From JACPNO01 sp963825405 (lineage in GTDB: Bacteria > Acidobacteriota > Terriglobia > Bryobacterales > Bryobacteraceae), in contig CAWGTB010000015.1 in NCBI GenBank assembly GCA_963825405.1, positions 124,001 through 188,000 on the forward strand: a stretch of DNA of 64,000 bases, read 5' to 3'. This document shows, in pieces, positions 32,455 through 41,371 of the stretch (position 1 is its first letter; the number at the start of each line of letters is the position of its first letter). Under the pieces are notes generated by a model, which was not told the DNA's origin, ran no database searches, and saw only the letters and a program-made list of their open reading frames with translations. The translations under genes were made by a program, and so were the position numbers.

Positions 32455-32492
32455 TGCCGAAGAGCCATAGTTATCGCGTCACGGGGGCACCG

Positions 32493-32648
32493 GTGAACAC
32501 AGGAATGCCTGGCAAAAATATTCTCCTTTTGGGAGGCGGCAGCAGTGTTGCGTTCGCGGCGGCGCCAGCCTCGTCCCCGCGCGCACTGCAGTTGGATAAC
32601 ACCGGTGTACACCGTGCCACGAAGTTCAAAATAGGAATGGTCCCCTGA
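32493..32648 (+). CDS. Small ORF translationally coupled to the Ldh2 gene
   Basis: A 51-codon frame from GTG 32493 to TGA 32646-32648. The stop shares its A with the ATG of the next gene (TGATG). The peptide has a hydrophobic, signal-like section (NILLLGGGSSVAFAAAPASS) and ends FKIGMVP, which resembles the first strand of TIM-barrel sugar-phosphate isomerases. It may be a leader peptide, or the N-terminal remnant of a secreted isomerase whose body was deleted. No strong Shine-Dalgarno is visible. I do not recognise a family. Confidence 0.35.
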   Translation: MNTGMPGKNILLLGGGSSVAFAAAPASSPRALQLDNTGVHRATKFKIGMVP

Positions 32649-33706
32649 TGTCGATTGTTATAGATTCCACAAAACTACTGCAGTTCACGGAGGAAGTGTT
32701 CCGGGCGTGCGGATCGCCTCGCGCGGAGGCTGCCATCGTTGCCCAACATCTGGTTACCGCCAACCTGATGGGCTATGACACGCACGGTGTCATCCGAGTT
32801 CCCCAGTATCTAGACCATGTGCGCCAGGGCGTGATTGTGCCGGGCGCACCGATTCATATTCAGCAGGAAACCGCCACCACGGCGATCGTGGAATGCGGTT
32901 GGAATTTCGGGCAGGTCGGCGGACGCCGCGCGATGGAACTGGCCGTGGAGAAAGCCCGCCAGCAGCACGTTTCGACTGTGGTGGTGCGGCACGCCAACCA
33001 TGCGGGACGCCTCGGCGCGTACACCCAGCAGGCTGCCGAGCAGGGCATGCTCGCCATCGCGGTTTGCAATTCGCCCATCCACGGCCACTTCGTGCTGCCC
33101 TGGGGCGGGACGGAAGGGCGCCTCGCGACCAACCCGATTTCTTTTGCGTTTCCGGGCAATCCGAATGGGCCGATCCTGGCCGATTTTTCGACCGCCGAAA
33201 GTTCCGAAGGCGCGATCCGCCTGCACTTGAATCTGGGAAAGCAGGTGCCGCCCGGCTGGATCGTCGATTCCGGCGGCACGCCCACTAGCGATCCAGCGGC
33301 ATTCTACGGTCCGCCGCAAGGCGCGATCCTGCCATTTGGCGGCAGCAAAGGCTATCGGGGTTTTGCGTTGGCGATCCTGGTGGAAGTGCTGGGCGGAATC
33401 ATGGGCGGGTCCAGTACGCTCATGAAGCAGCCTGGAAATGGCCTCGGATTTATTGTGGTCGACATCAGCGCGTTTCTCGATCCGGAACAGTTCAAGACGC
33501 TGGTGGGAGAGATGCGCGAATACATCAAGTCCAGCCCGCCGGCGCCCGGCCACGATGAAGTTTTTCTGCCGGGTGAGCCGGACTACAAGAACATGGAACG
33601 CCGTAAGCGCGATGGAATTTCCATTGACGGCAACACATGGGAACAAATCGTTGCCGCCGCGAGCACCGTGGGTGTCGCTACGCCAGTCGAATCGCTGCGC
33701 AGCTAA
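32648..33706 (+). CDS. Malate/L-lactate dehydrogenase family oxidoreductase (Ldh2)
   Basis: 352 residues, intact. The family (PF02615) uses NAD(P) with a fold unlike classical LDH/MDH and reduces or oxidises 2-hydroxy/2-keto acids such as malate, lactate, ureidoglycolate or 2,3-diketogulonate. Landmarks are LMGYDTHGVIRVPQYLDHVR, VVVRHANHAGRLGAYTQQAA with the catalytic histidine, TNPISFAFPG, and LPFGGSKGYRGFALAILVEV. Its promoter carries a LacI-type operator. The stop overlaps the convergent DUF1501 stop by 3 bp. It probably handles a keto acid produced by the regulon. Confidence 0.9.
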   Translation: MSIVIDSTKLLQFTEEVFRACGSPRAEAAIVAQHLVTANLMGYDTHGVIRVPQYLDHVRQGVIVPGAPIHIQQETATTAIVECGWNFGQVGGRRAMELAVEKARQQHVSTVVVRHANHAGRLGAYTQQAAEQGMLAIAVCNSPIHGHFVLPWGGTEGRLATNPISFAFPGNPNGPILADFSTAESSEGAIRLHLNLGKQVPPGWIVDSGGTPTSDPAAFYGPPQGAILPFGGSKGYRGFALAILVEVLGGIMGGSSTLMKQPGNGLGFIVVDISAFLDPEQFKTLVGEMREYIKSSPPAPGHDEVFLPGEPDYKNMERRKRDGISIDGNTWEQIVAAASTVGVATPVESLRS

Positions 33707-34983
33707 GCGTTTGACAAAAACGGCAACGGTTTGCCATCGGATAGCTTGAAGGGCCGGCCGATATTGCTGACGTACTCCTTCTGATAGTCGATACCGAGCT
33801 TCTGATAAATCGTCGCAATCAGATCCGGCACTTCAACGGGATTATCGCGAACCTGCGCGCCATCGGCGTCGGATGAGCCCCAGATGTGTCCGCCCGGCAC
33901 GCCGGCGCCCGCCATCACCAGCGAGAACACGTTGGGCCAGTGATCGCGGCCCGCGTTCACATTGACTTCCGGCGTACGTCCGAACTCGCCGGTCATGATG
34001 ACCAGCGTGGTGTCGAGCAAGCCGCGCTGCTGGAGGTCTTCGACCAGAGCGGAAAACGCCCGGTCCAGCTCAGGCAAATAGCGATCTTGCAGGTTCTCGA
34101 AGACCTTGGCGTGATGGTCCCATTTGTAATATCCGTTGGACACGGTGACGAAGCGGACGCCGTTCTCGACCAGGCGGCGGGCCAACAGCGCGCCTTGGCC
34201 AAGCGAAGTTTTGCCGTAGCGCTCGCGAACTTTTTCCGGCTCCTCCTGAATGGCGAAGGCACGCTTGGTGCGCGGCGAACGGATCAGGTCATGGGCGGTT
34301 TGCTGAAACGAATCCACGGTTTCGAAAACGCCCGAGGCGTCATAGCGCTTGAATTCGCCGTCCACCATAGAGAGCAGGGAATTGCGGCGATCCATCCGTC
34401 CCCAGTCCACGTCCATCGGAAGTTTGATGTCGCGCACGGAAAATTTCGGATCGTTAGGATCGCCGGTTTCAAACGGCGCGTACTTGGCCGGAATCACACC
34501 CGCGCCTTCCCACAACCCGGTCATGCCAGGAATCGAGATGTAAGGGGGAAGCTCGTTGCGCGGCCCTAGTTCCTTCACCACCACCGCTCCCATGCTGGGA
34601 TGATGCACGGTGGCGATGGGCTCATGGCCGCTAAGCACCAGGTACGATGCCTTTTCGTGCACGGCGTTCTTATGGGTCATCGACCGCACGATGGTGTATT
34701 TATCGGCCTGGCGCGCCATCATCGGCAGATGCTCGCAGACCTGGATGCCGGGAACATTGGTCGGAATGGGTTTGAAAATTCCGCGAAATTCGGAGCGTGC
34801 TTCCGGCTTCATATCGATGGTGTCGATATGGCTCATGCCACCGCTGAGCAGGATGTGAATGACGGAAATATCTTTCGGCGATGGGGTGGCTGCGTAGGCC
34901 CGCATGGCCAGCACGTCGCTCCAGGCAATCGATCCGAATACTCCCAGCGAACCAACTTTTAAAAATGCGCGTCTATCTATCAC
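33703..34983 (-). CDS. DUF1501 secreted protein, copy 3
   Basis: 426 residues, intact. It begins MIDRRAFLKVGSLGVFGSIA, a twin-arginine-type signal. The early motif reads SVIHILLSGGMSHIDTIDMK, and the late motifs are LVIMTGEFGRTPEVNVNAGR and GRDHWPNVFSLVMAGAGVPG. It belongs to the DUF1501 variant that pairs with Ig-domain DUF1549 proteins, and it is more distant from copies 1 and 2 than they are from each other. Third gene of the PPC-DUF1549-DUF1501 operon; 31 bp from the upstream gene. The reaction is unknown. Confidence 0.9.
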   Translation of the reverse strand: MIDRRAFLKVGSLGVFGSIAWSDVLAMRAYAATPSPKDISVIHILLSGGMSHIDTIDMKPEARSEFRGIFKPIPTNVPGIQVCEHLPMMARQADKYTIVRSMTHKNAVHEKASYLVLSGHEPIATVHHPSMGAVVVKELGPRNELPPYISIPGMTGLWEGAGVIPAKYAPFETGDPNDPKFSVRDIKLPMDVDWGRMDRRNSLLSMVDGEFKRYDASGVFETVDSFQQTAHDLIRSPRTKRAFAIQEEPEKVRERYGKTSLGQGALLARRLVENGVRFVTVSNGYYKWDHHAKVFENLQDRYLPELDRAFSALVEDLQQRGLLDTTLVIMTGEFGRTPEVNVNAGRDHWPNVFSLVMAGAGVPGGHIWGSSDADGAQVRDNPVEVPDLIATIYQKLGIDYQKEYVSNIGRPFKLSDGKPLPFLSNA

Positions 34984-35014
34984 GGCTTATCTCCGGCAAC
35001 CAGTCAAAGGAACA

Positions 35015-37465
35015 TCAATGGTTGTAGATGAACTCCTTCGAGTTGAGCAAAGTCCATAAAACATCCTGAAACGCCTGCGCGCGGGCAGTCTTGGGATCCG
35101 CATTATCTTTCGCGATCGCGTCCCTTTCCGAAGGCGTCGCGTGGCGCGCGAGCGTGGTGAGGAAAAGCTGATCCACAATCGCCGTGTCATTCAGGCCGGG
35201 CGTGGCCAGCCATTTCGCCAAGCGTCCCTGCGGCGCTTCGATCTTTTCGTTCAAGCTATCGGAATTCATCATGTGCAGCACTTGCGTGATGCTGGGATCT
35301 TCCTTGCGATCCTGAGCAAATTCACGGTCGGCCACGCGTCCGAACGCAGTCAGCAAGTAAGATGGCGAGCCGTGCGGAATCTGCATGGCGCGCGTGCCGG
35401 GCGCCCATCCAGTGAACTTTTCCTCGGCGCCGGTCACTTGTACAATCGCATCCATCAACTCTTCCGCGCTCATGCGCCGCAAATAATAGCGCGAATAATT
35501 GATTGCGTCGTGGCGATTGGAATCATTGGGCAGCGAGGACAGTTGATACGCGCGGGAATTCAGGATGGTGCGCTCCAGTTGCTTGATGCTGAAGCCGTGG
35601 GCGACGAAGTCGGCGGCCATCGCATCCAGCAATTCAGGGTGCGATGGCGGATTGGTGACGCGGAAATCATCCACCGGCTCGACAATGCCCCGGCCGAAAT
35701 ACTTGCGCCAGATTCGATTGGCAATGGTCCTGGCGAAAAACGGATTCTTGGGCGACGTCACCCAGCGCGCCAGCGATTGCCGGATGTCTTCCCCTTGCGC
35801 CTCGGCCTGGGTGGGCCCGTCCATATATTTGGGCAAAACGCGCTGCTTGGTCTTGGGATGAATCACCTCACCGGCGTCTTTCAGGTAGACGTTGCTCTCC
35901 GATCCGGCATGCACGAACTTGGTGTCCAAGCGCGAGAAGAAGGCCGCGAAACCGTAGAAATCGTCCTGCGTCCATTTCTCCCAGGGATGATTGTGGCAGC
36001 GCGCGCATTCGACGCGAATGCCGAGAAATGCCTGGCTGACGTGAGTGGCCACATCGCCGGGATCGAGCTTGCGCGAGACGAAATAGAAGTTGGCTTTAGG
36101 CTCGTAAAACAGATTGCCCTGGCTGACCAGCAGTTCCGCCACCATCTTGTCGTAGGGTTTGTCATCCAGCATGGCCTGCCGGATCCAGTCGTAGAAAATC
36201 TTGGCGCCTTTGTCGCGGCTCTCGTTGAAGCCCAAGCGGAACAGGTCGGCAAAGTAGGTGGCCCAATCGTCGGCGCGTTCCGGACGATCCAGCAATTGAT
36301 CGATGAGTTTCGCGCGCTTCGCGGGATCGCCGGAATCGAGATACGCTGTTGCCTCTTCCGGCGTGGGCAGCACGCCGAGAACATCCAGGTACACTCTGCG
36401 CAGAAAATGGGCATCGCTGGCTGGCCCGGACGGCAGCACATTCGTGCGGCGCAGCTTTTCGAAAACGAAGCGGTCGATGTAGTTGTTGGCCTGAATCGCG
36501 GGATAGTCGGGGCCGGGCGGGCTCTTCACCACAAAAATGCGCGCGGCGATGGCTTGTCCCAGCGTTCGCACCATAACGGTCGATTCGCCCGCGGCCACGG
36601 TCTTCACCATCCCCGAGCGTGTGACATCCACGATGGCTTCGTCGTTGGATGTGAATTGCACTTTGTCGGTGAGATCTTCGATGGTGCCGTCCGTGTAGCG
36701 GCCGGTTACGACCAGTTGCTGCGTGGTTCCCAGGCCCACCATCCACCGCTCGGCGGGATACACGGAGAGCGTCGCCAGCCGTGGGGAGCCAGCGCTATCG
36801 TATTTCGCGCCCGCGCGCAGCCATTCCAGAATCCCGTTATACGGCAGCGAATCTTTTTCAAAGCGAACGCCGCCGCCATGCGGAATCTGGAACGTGGGTT
36901 TCTTGAGAATCAGGCTCTCGGCGGGCTTGTCGAGATTTACGCGCCTGCCATCGGACGACTTTACGATGGCTTCGTAATCCAGGCTGGGCTCGTAGCCGAA
37001 CAGGGAAAGTTTGAAGCCCGCCTTGCCGCGAATCGAGCCGTGGCAGTTGGAGCCCGCGCAGCCGAACTTGGTGAAGATCGGCACAATGTCTTTGACGAAA
37101 CTGAGATCGCGGCTGCCGCCGGCGGCGCGCACTGCGATTGTCGAATGAGCCGTGAGCCCTTCGTAGGACGCCGTCAGTTGCGTAGTGCCGCCCGCCACCG
37201 CGTGAACCAGACCGCTGTTGTCGACTTCAGCTACAGTGACCGCACTCGAAGCTACGTGGGCGTTTGCCGTGACGTCGTGCGCAATGCCGGCGGCATCGGT
37301 AAAAGTCACGATAAGGTGCTGGCGCGCGCCTTCGCCGAAAAGCTCTACCGATTCGGGATAGATCGTCAACGTGCCGCTGGGTGCGGCGGCAATCAATCCG
37401 GACAGGCTCAGGAAAATCCAAACGCCAATGGTACGCATGCGTGTCCTTACTATTAATGCTCTCAC
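35015..37465 (-). CDS. Ig-like/cytochrome DUF1549-DUF1553 protein, copy 3
   Basis: 816 residues, intact. GTG 37465 overlaps the stop of the PPC gene as GTGA; the ATG at 37438 (MRTIGVWIFLSLSGLIAAA) is the likelier signal-peptide start. Residues about 30-115 look like a bacterial Ig-like (Big_2) domain. Then comes GCAGSNCHGSIRGKAGFKLS, where the haem-like motif has four residues between the cysteines (CX4CH). A second Big_2-like domain occupies about 230-310. DUF1549 has RVECARCHNHPWEKWTQDDF with a normal CxxCH, and DUF1553 has ARTIANRIWRKYFGRGIVEP. Secreted, probably redox-active and surface-associated. Function unknown. Confidence 0.9.
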   Translation of the reverse strand: MRALIVRTRMRTIGVWIFLSLSGLIAAAPSGTLTIYPESVELFGEGARQHLIVTFTDAAGIAHDVTANAHVASSAVTVAEVDNSGLVHAVAGGTTQLTASYEGLTAHSTIAVRAAGGSRDLSFVKDIVPIFTKFGCAGSNCHGSIRGKAGFKLSLFGYEPSLDYEAIVKSSDGRRVNLDKPAESLILKKPTFQIPHGGGVRFEKDSLPYNGILEWLRAGAKYDSAGSPRLATLSVYPAERWMVGLGTTQQLVVTGRYTDGTIEDLTDKVQFTSNDEAIVDVTRSGMVKTVAAGESTVMVRTLGQAIAARIFVVKSPPGPDYPAIQANNYIDRFVFEKLRRTNVLPSGPASDAHFLRRVYLDVLGVLPTPEEATAYLDSGDPAKRAKLIDQLLDRPERADDWATYFADLFRLGFNESRDKGAKIFYDWIRQAMLDDKPYDKMVAELLVSQGNLFYEPKANFYFVSRKLDPGDVATHVSQAFLGIRVECARCHNHPWEKWTQDDFYGFAAFFSRLDTKFVHAGSESNVYLKDAGEVIHPKTKQRVLPKYMDGPTQAEAQGEDIRQSLARWVTSPKNPFFARTIANRIWRKYFGRGIVEPVDDFRVTNPPSHPELLDAMAADFVAHGFSIKQLERTILNSRAYQLSSLPNDSNRHDAINYSRYYLRRMSAEELMDAIVQVTGAEEKFTGWAPGTRAMQIPHGSPSYLLTAFGRVADREFAQDRKEDPSITQVLHMMNSDSLNEKIEAPQGRLAKWLATPGLNDTAIVDQLFLTTLARHATPSERDAIAKDNADPKTARAQAFQDVLWTLLNSKEFIYNH

Positions 37466-39627
37466 TTCGGGCTCCCAACCTGCACAGTGACCGGCGCCGA
37501 TTGGCCCAGCACACGGCCGCTGGCGTCGCGCGCTACGAGGACAACTTTGCCGACCGAATCCGGCGCACCTGCTGTTGCGTTCACTGGAATCTCTAACTCC
37601 TCGCCGCCGGCGGGAACGTTTACCCGCCCCACGTCCAGTCCTTTGGATGGCGCTTCCGCCTCGACGACCACCGATCCGGCCGCTTTTTCGAAGTAATACA
37701 GATTCAGTTTGAGATGCGCCGGTTCGCCCTTCGTGACGGTGAGGCGGTCGGGCGCCGTGACCAGCACCGGCGGCGGCTGCAGGATCGTGAGATAAAAGTC
37801 AGTCTGCTGCTCCGGCAGAATTTTCACGGTCCGATTGCGCCGGACAACCTGGCCTTCACGATCCAAGGTGCGGCCGTCAAACGTGCTCTGCGCGCGCACG
37901 TGAATTTTGTACGTGCCGGGCTTGGCGGCGGCGCTCACTTGCAGCGGGACATCCACCGCCGTGCCGTCCACGAATAATTCTTCGCCATCATTACCTTTAA
38001 ACACCGTGTTCTTCGGCTCGGCCACAATGCGCTCTGCGGTAACGCCCGCAGGCACGCCGTCGGCCCAAACCACTACAGGCGCCATCCAACCATCGATTTC
38101 CTTAATGCGGAAATTTTCGATTTCATTGTCGGGATATTTGAACGTCTCGATGACATGCATGCCGCCGGTGCGATGAACCTGCGCCTGGAAAGTAGTAGTG
38201 CGGCCCACGTAAGCGGTGATTTGCGCGCGGTTGACGTCGACTGAATAATCCGGCTGCGTCGGTTGCACGGTCATCCGGTAGATGAATCCCGGGCCGCCGC
38301 GGTACATGGCGTCGCGAACAGTTACGCGGTAGCGGCCGGCTTTGGTGAACTTGTAGACCAAGTCGGGATCGTGCGTGGACGCGTAGTGGATGAAGGCATT
38401 GGGCGACGGGTCATCCTCAAAGGCCAACTCTTTGCCATCGGCGTCAAACAACGTGACCACGGGATCCGCGCGCAGCCCCAAATCCCAAGACTTCACGCGA
38501 AACTCGTAGCGCGCACCCTCTGGCACCTGCAGTTCGTAGGCGTGCACGCGGTGCAGATAATCCTCGCCGCGCGCTGCAATTTCCGCATTGACGACTACCG
38601 GCGCGTGCAGCAGCAAGTGATGCGCCGCGTCGCCGGCGGCGCTGTCGGCGACCGTGATCTCCGGGGTGTCCGAAACCTCGAAACGCAGGGTCGCGGCCTC
38701 ATCGTCACCAGCGGCGAGATGCAAACGATGGCGTCCTGGCGCCATGCCAGCGGGCACTTGGAGGCGCAGCTTCAATTCTGTGGACGAACGGCTCTCGACG
38801 GTCGCGCTTCCGGAGTGGGCATCCAGCCAGGCGCGATCGATGGCGCTCAAGTTGGCTCCCTGAATGGCGAGCTCGACGCTCGACCCGCGCTGCGCACCGG
38901 CGGGAATGGCGTATAGCGGCCCGGCGCGATCGGTGATCGTCAGCCGGTAATCCGCATCCGGCCCGCTGCGGCTGTAACTGGCGCTCACGCGAACCAGATA
39001 ATTTCCGGCGCGTGCAAACGTGTGCTCGATCCGGGCGTCTTTTTCGATGTAGTAGTCATCGCAGTAGGCAATCTGACGGCCGGATTCATCCATCAAAGTG
39101 AGCACGGGATCGAGCTTGGAGCCGTTGCGGGCGGCCAGAATATCGAAGACCAGCGTCTGGCCGGCGCGTGCGGCAAAACGAAAGGTGTCGGCGTCTTCGG
39201 CGTCGGCGCGTCCATTGATCACGACCGGAAAGGTAATCGCTTGCGCGGCTGCTACGCTGTCGTTGGGCTCGATTTCGGCAATCTCGGAAAGCCGTCCGAC
39301 CTCGAACATGCCGAGCAGCGTACCGGCCGGAGTGAACAGGCGGAACTCGTGGGTGCCGGTCTCGGCCTCGGAGGCAATCGTGATGCGTGCGTGGATTTTG
39401 CGGAAATCCGAGGAAACAATGGCGGCTTCGAGACCTGGCGAAGTGAATTCGATACGGGATGCTGCATCGAGATTGGCGCCGCTAAAGGTTACCTCGACGG
39501 TGGATCCGGCCCGTCCGCCATGCGGGAAAACCGATGAAATCTGCGGGGCCATGGACGGCTCGGTTGCCGCCGCGAAGGCCGCCGCGCAGCCCAGCCAAAA
39601 CAGCAGGACCGTTCGTACGTTCGTCAT
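37462..39627 (-). CDS. Secreted PPC-domain protein, copy A
   Basis: 721 residues, intact, ATG 39627, signal peptide TVLLFWLGCAAAFAAA. An IPT/TIG-like Ig fold is at about residues 28-110 (ISSVFPHGGRAGSTVEVTFS). It is followed by a bacterial pre-peptidase C-terminal-type domain (EIEPNDSVAAAQAITFPVVI, DADTFRFAARAGQTLVFDIL) and a second similar one near residues 340-450. No enzymatic motif is seen. Such proteins accompany DUF1549/DUF1501 genes in Planctomycetes and Acidobacteria and may hold substrates or the partner proteins at the surface. First gene of a three-gene operon whose -10 box abuts a LacI-type operator. Confidence 0.85.
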   Translation of the reverse strand: MTNVRTVLLFWLGCAAAFAAATEPSMAPQISSVFPHGGRAGSTVEVTFSGANLDAASRIEFTSPGLEAAIVSSDFRKIHARITIASEAETGTHEFRLFTPAGTLLGMFEVGRLSEIAEIEPNDSVAAAQAITFPVVINGRADAEDADTFRFAARAGQTLVFDILAARNGSKLDPVLTLMDESGRQIAYCDDYYIEKDARIEHTFARAGNYLVRVSASYSRSGPDADYRLTITDRAGPLYAIPAGAQRGSSVELAIQGANLSAIDRAWLDAHSGSATVESRSSTELKLRLQVPAGMAPGRHRLHLAAGDDEAATLRFEVSDTPEITVADSAAGDAAHHLLLHAPVVVNAEIAARGEDYLHRVHAYELQVPEGARYEFRVKSWDLGLRADPVVTLFDADGKELAFEDDPSPNAFIHYASTHDPDLVYKFTKAGRYRVTVRDAMYRGGPGFIYRMTVQPTQPDYSVDVNRAQITAYVGRTTTFQAQVHRTGGMHVIETFKYPDNEIENFRIKEIDGWMAPVVVWADGVPAGVTAERIVAEPKNTVFKGNDGEELFVDGTAVDVPLQVSAAAKPGTYKIHVRAQSTFDGRTLDREGQVVRRNRTVKILPEQQTDFYLTILQPPPVLVTAPDRLTVTKGEPAHLKLNLYYFEKAAGSVVVEAEAPSKGLDVGRVNVPAGGEELEIPVNATAGAPDSVGKVVLVARDASGRVLGQSAPVTVQVGSPK

Positions 39628-39640
39628 GCTAATCGCTCAA

Positions 39641-39662
39641 GGTTAATCGTTAAACCATTATA
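39641..39662 (-). promoter_or_regulatory. Operator fused to the -10 box of the PPC-DUF1549-DUF1501 operon
   Basis: Reading the minus strand, TATAAT (39657-39662) is immediately followed by GGTTTAACGATTAACC (39656-39641), an almost perfect CG-centred palindrome. The start codon is at 39627. No strong -35 is seen, so the promoter may need help or be weak. A bound LacI-type dimer would block RNA polymerase. Confidence 0.65.
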
Positions 39663-39678
39663 ACTCGCGCGCCGGGAA

Positions 39679-41280
39679 TCAATCGAGCTCCAGCACCAGG
39701 CGGTTTACCGACGCCGCCGGGATACGAAACGTGAACGCAGACCCCGGCGACGCGATGTTTCCTTCCCGCACTTGCACGGCATCGGGCTGGGCGAAACTGT
39801 TGTGGGCGTGAATATCCGCATCCGCCAGCGTGCTGACCTTGGCCGATTTTGCCGAAGGCCCGCGCAGAGCAATCTCAGTTTCGAGCGGCTGCCCGGCGTC
39901 AGTATTGACGACTGTCAGGACCAGCGTTTTTCCCTTGAGTGAAGCCGATCCCGCCAGCCCGGCCAGCCTGCGCTGCTGGTCGCCATCGCGGACGGAGTGT
40001 GCCGGCGCCGCGAACAGCGCGCGCACGGCCTGGGCGCCGTGGTGCGCCGCGTACAGCGCAAACACGTGATAGTTGGGCGTGACAATGAACTTGTCCTCGC
40101 GTGCCAGAAACAGGCAATGCAGGTTGTTGATGAGTTGCGCCACATTCGCCATCACGATTTTGTCGGCGTGCCGGTGAAAGGTATCGAGTGTCAGCGCCGA
40201 GATCAGCGCGTCGCGCATCGTGGGCGTCTGGCCAAACAAATACGCGGGATGCACTTCCGTTCCGGCGCGATGCCACGCTCCCCATTCATCCACAATCAAC
40301 TTGACGCGATGCTCGGTATCGATTTCGCCCATGGCTGACCAGTGATCGGTGATGAGCGGCTCCATGCGCGTGGCCTTCGCGAGCAAGCTGTACCAATCGT
40401 CCACAGTGAAATCGATTGCTTGCCCGGCGCCTGATGTTCCGCAGTAATAATGCAGGGCCCAACCGTACATCTTGCGCAGGGCATTTGTACCTTTCTCGGT
40501 GAATTTGGCGAAGAAGCGGCGGGTCCAATCGATGTCGCCGCCATTCGGACCAGAGCCCACCAGCGCCAGATCGACGCCGAACTTCGGCAGCCACGCTGTG
40601 TAACGGCGGTACTCGACGGCGTATTCGTCGGGCGCGAAATCGCCGCCGCATCCCCAGCTTTCGTTGCCTACGCCCCAGAAGCGCACGCCGAACGGGTCGC
40701 GGTCTCCTTGCGCTGCCCGCGCATCCGCCAATGAACTCTGGCCGGCGGGCGCGTTGCAGTACTCGACCCATTCGTAGAGATCTTTCGGCGGCAGACTTCG
40801 AAGATTCGCCGCCAGATACGGCTGCGCGCCAATCAGGCGGCAAAAGCGCACGAATTCGTTGGTGCCGAACTGGTTCGGCTCGTACTTTTGCGGCCCGTCG
40901 GGCGCCTTGACCATGAAAGGATCGTTGATCCAGAAATTCGCTCGGCGCGGCCTCTGGGCACGGGGGCCGATGCCGTCGCGCCAGTCGTAACTGTCGGCGA
41001 AACAGCCGCCGGGCCAGCGTACGACAGTCGTTTTGAGCGTGCGCATGGCATCGATCAACGCCGAACGGATGCCACCGACGTTGGGAATCTTCGATCCTTC
41101 GCCAACCCAGATGCCGTCGTAGATCACGCCGCCGATGTGCTCGGTGAAATGGCCGTGCAGATCGGGCGAGATGGTCCCGATCGGTTCGTCGATGAAGATC
41201 TCGATGTGGCCCTGCGCCGCTCGCGCCGAGCGTGCCGCCAGTAGCCCCGCGCCTAACCCCAAAAAATTGCGTCGCTGCAC
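39679..41280 (-). CDS. GH51 alpha-L-arabinofuranosidase-like glycosidase
   Basis: About 533 residues from GTG 41280, chosen because GGGAGG lies 6 bases upstream and the protein then begins MQRRNFLGLGAGLLAARSAR, a twin-arginine signal. The open frame upstream to 41496 is not protein-like. GH51 landmarks are FTEHIGGVIYDGIWVGEGS, VVRWPGGCFADSYDWRDGIG, the acid/base glutamate in RFWGVGNESWGCGG, and the nucleophile glutamate in LIVDEWGAWH. Such enzymes remove arabinofuranosyl residues from arabinan or arabinoxylan. Its presence points to plant-polysaccharide side chains as a possible substrate for the island. Divergent from the next gene. Confidence 0.9.
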   Translation of the reverse strand: MQRRNFLGLGAGLLAARSARAAQGHIEIFIDEPIGTISPDLHGHFTEHIGGVIYDGIWVGEGSKIPNVGGIRSALIDAMRTLKTTVVRWPGGCFADSYDWRDGIGPRAQRPRRANFWINDPFMVKAPDGPQKYEPNQFGTNEFVRFCRLIGAQPYLAANLRSLPPKDLYEWVEYCNAPAGQSSLADARAAQGDRDPFGVRFWGVGNESWGCGGDFAPDEYAVEYRRYTAWLPKFGVDLALVGSGPNGGDIDWTRRFFAKFTEKGTNALRKMYGWALHYYCGTSGAGQAIDFTVDDWYSLLAKATRMEPLITDHWSAMGEIDTEHRVKLIVDEWGAWHRAGTEVHPAYLFGQTPTMRDALISALTLDTFHRHADKIVMANVAQLINNLHCLFLAREDKFIVTPNYHVFALYAAHHGAQAVRALFAAPAHSVRDGDQQRRLAGLAGSASLKGKTLVLTVVNTDAGQPLETEIALRGPSAKSAKVSTLADADIHAHNSFAQPDAVQVREGNIASPGSAFTFRIPAASVNRLVLELD

Positions 41281-41371
41281 GATTCCCTCCCGCCTGGTCT
41301 TCGACAGAATACCGCAGCCAGAGCCCACGCGCGGCAGTGAAAAGGAGTAATGTAGCGACGAGGTAAGTGCG

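Larger units (their letters stand above)
32318..32492. other. Divergent promoter region between lacI and the Ldh2 operon
   Basis: No gene is seen in this part. It contains the plus-strand promoter and operator listed separately. I do not see a convincing promoter for lacI. Confidence 0.5.
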
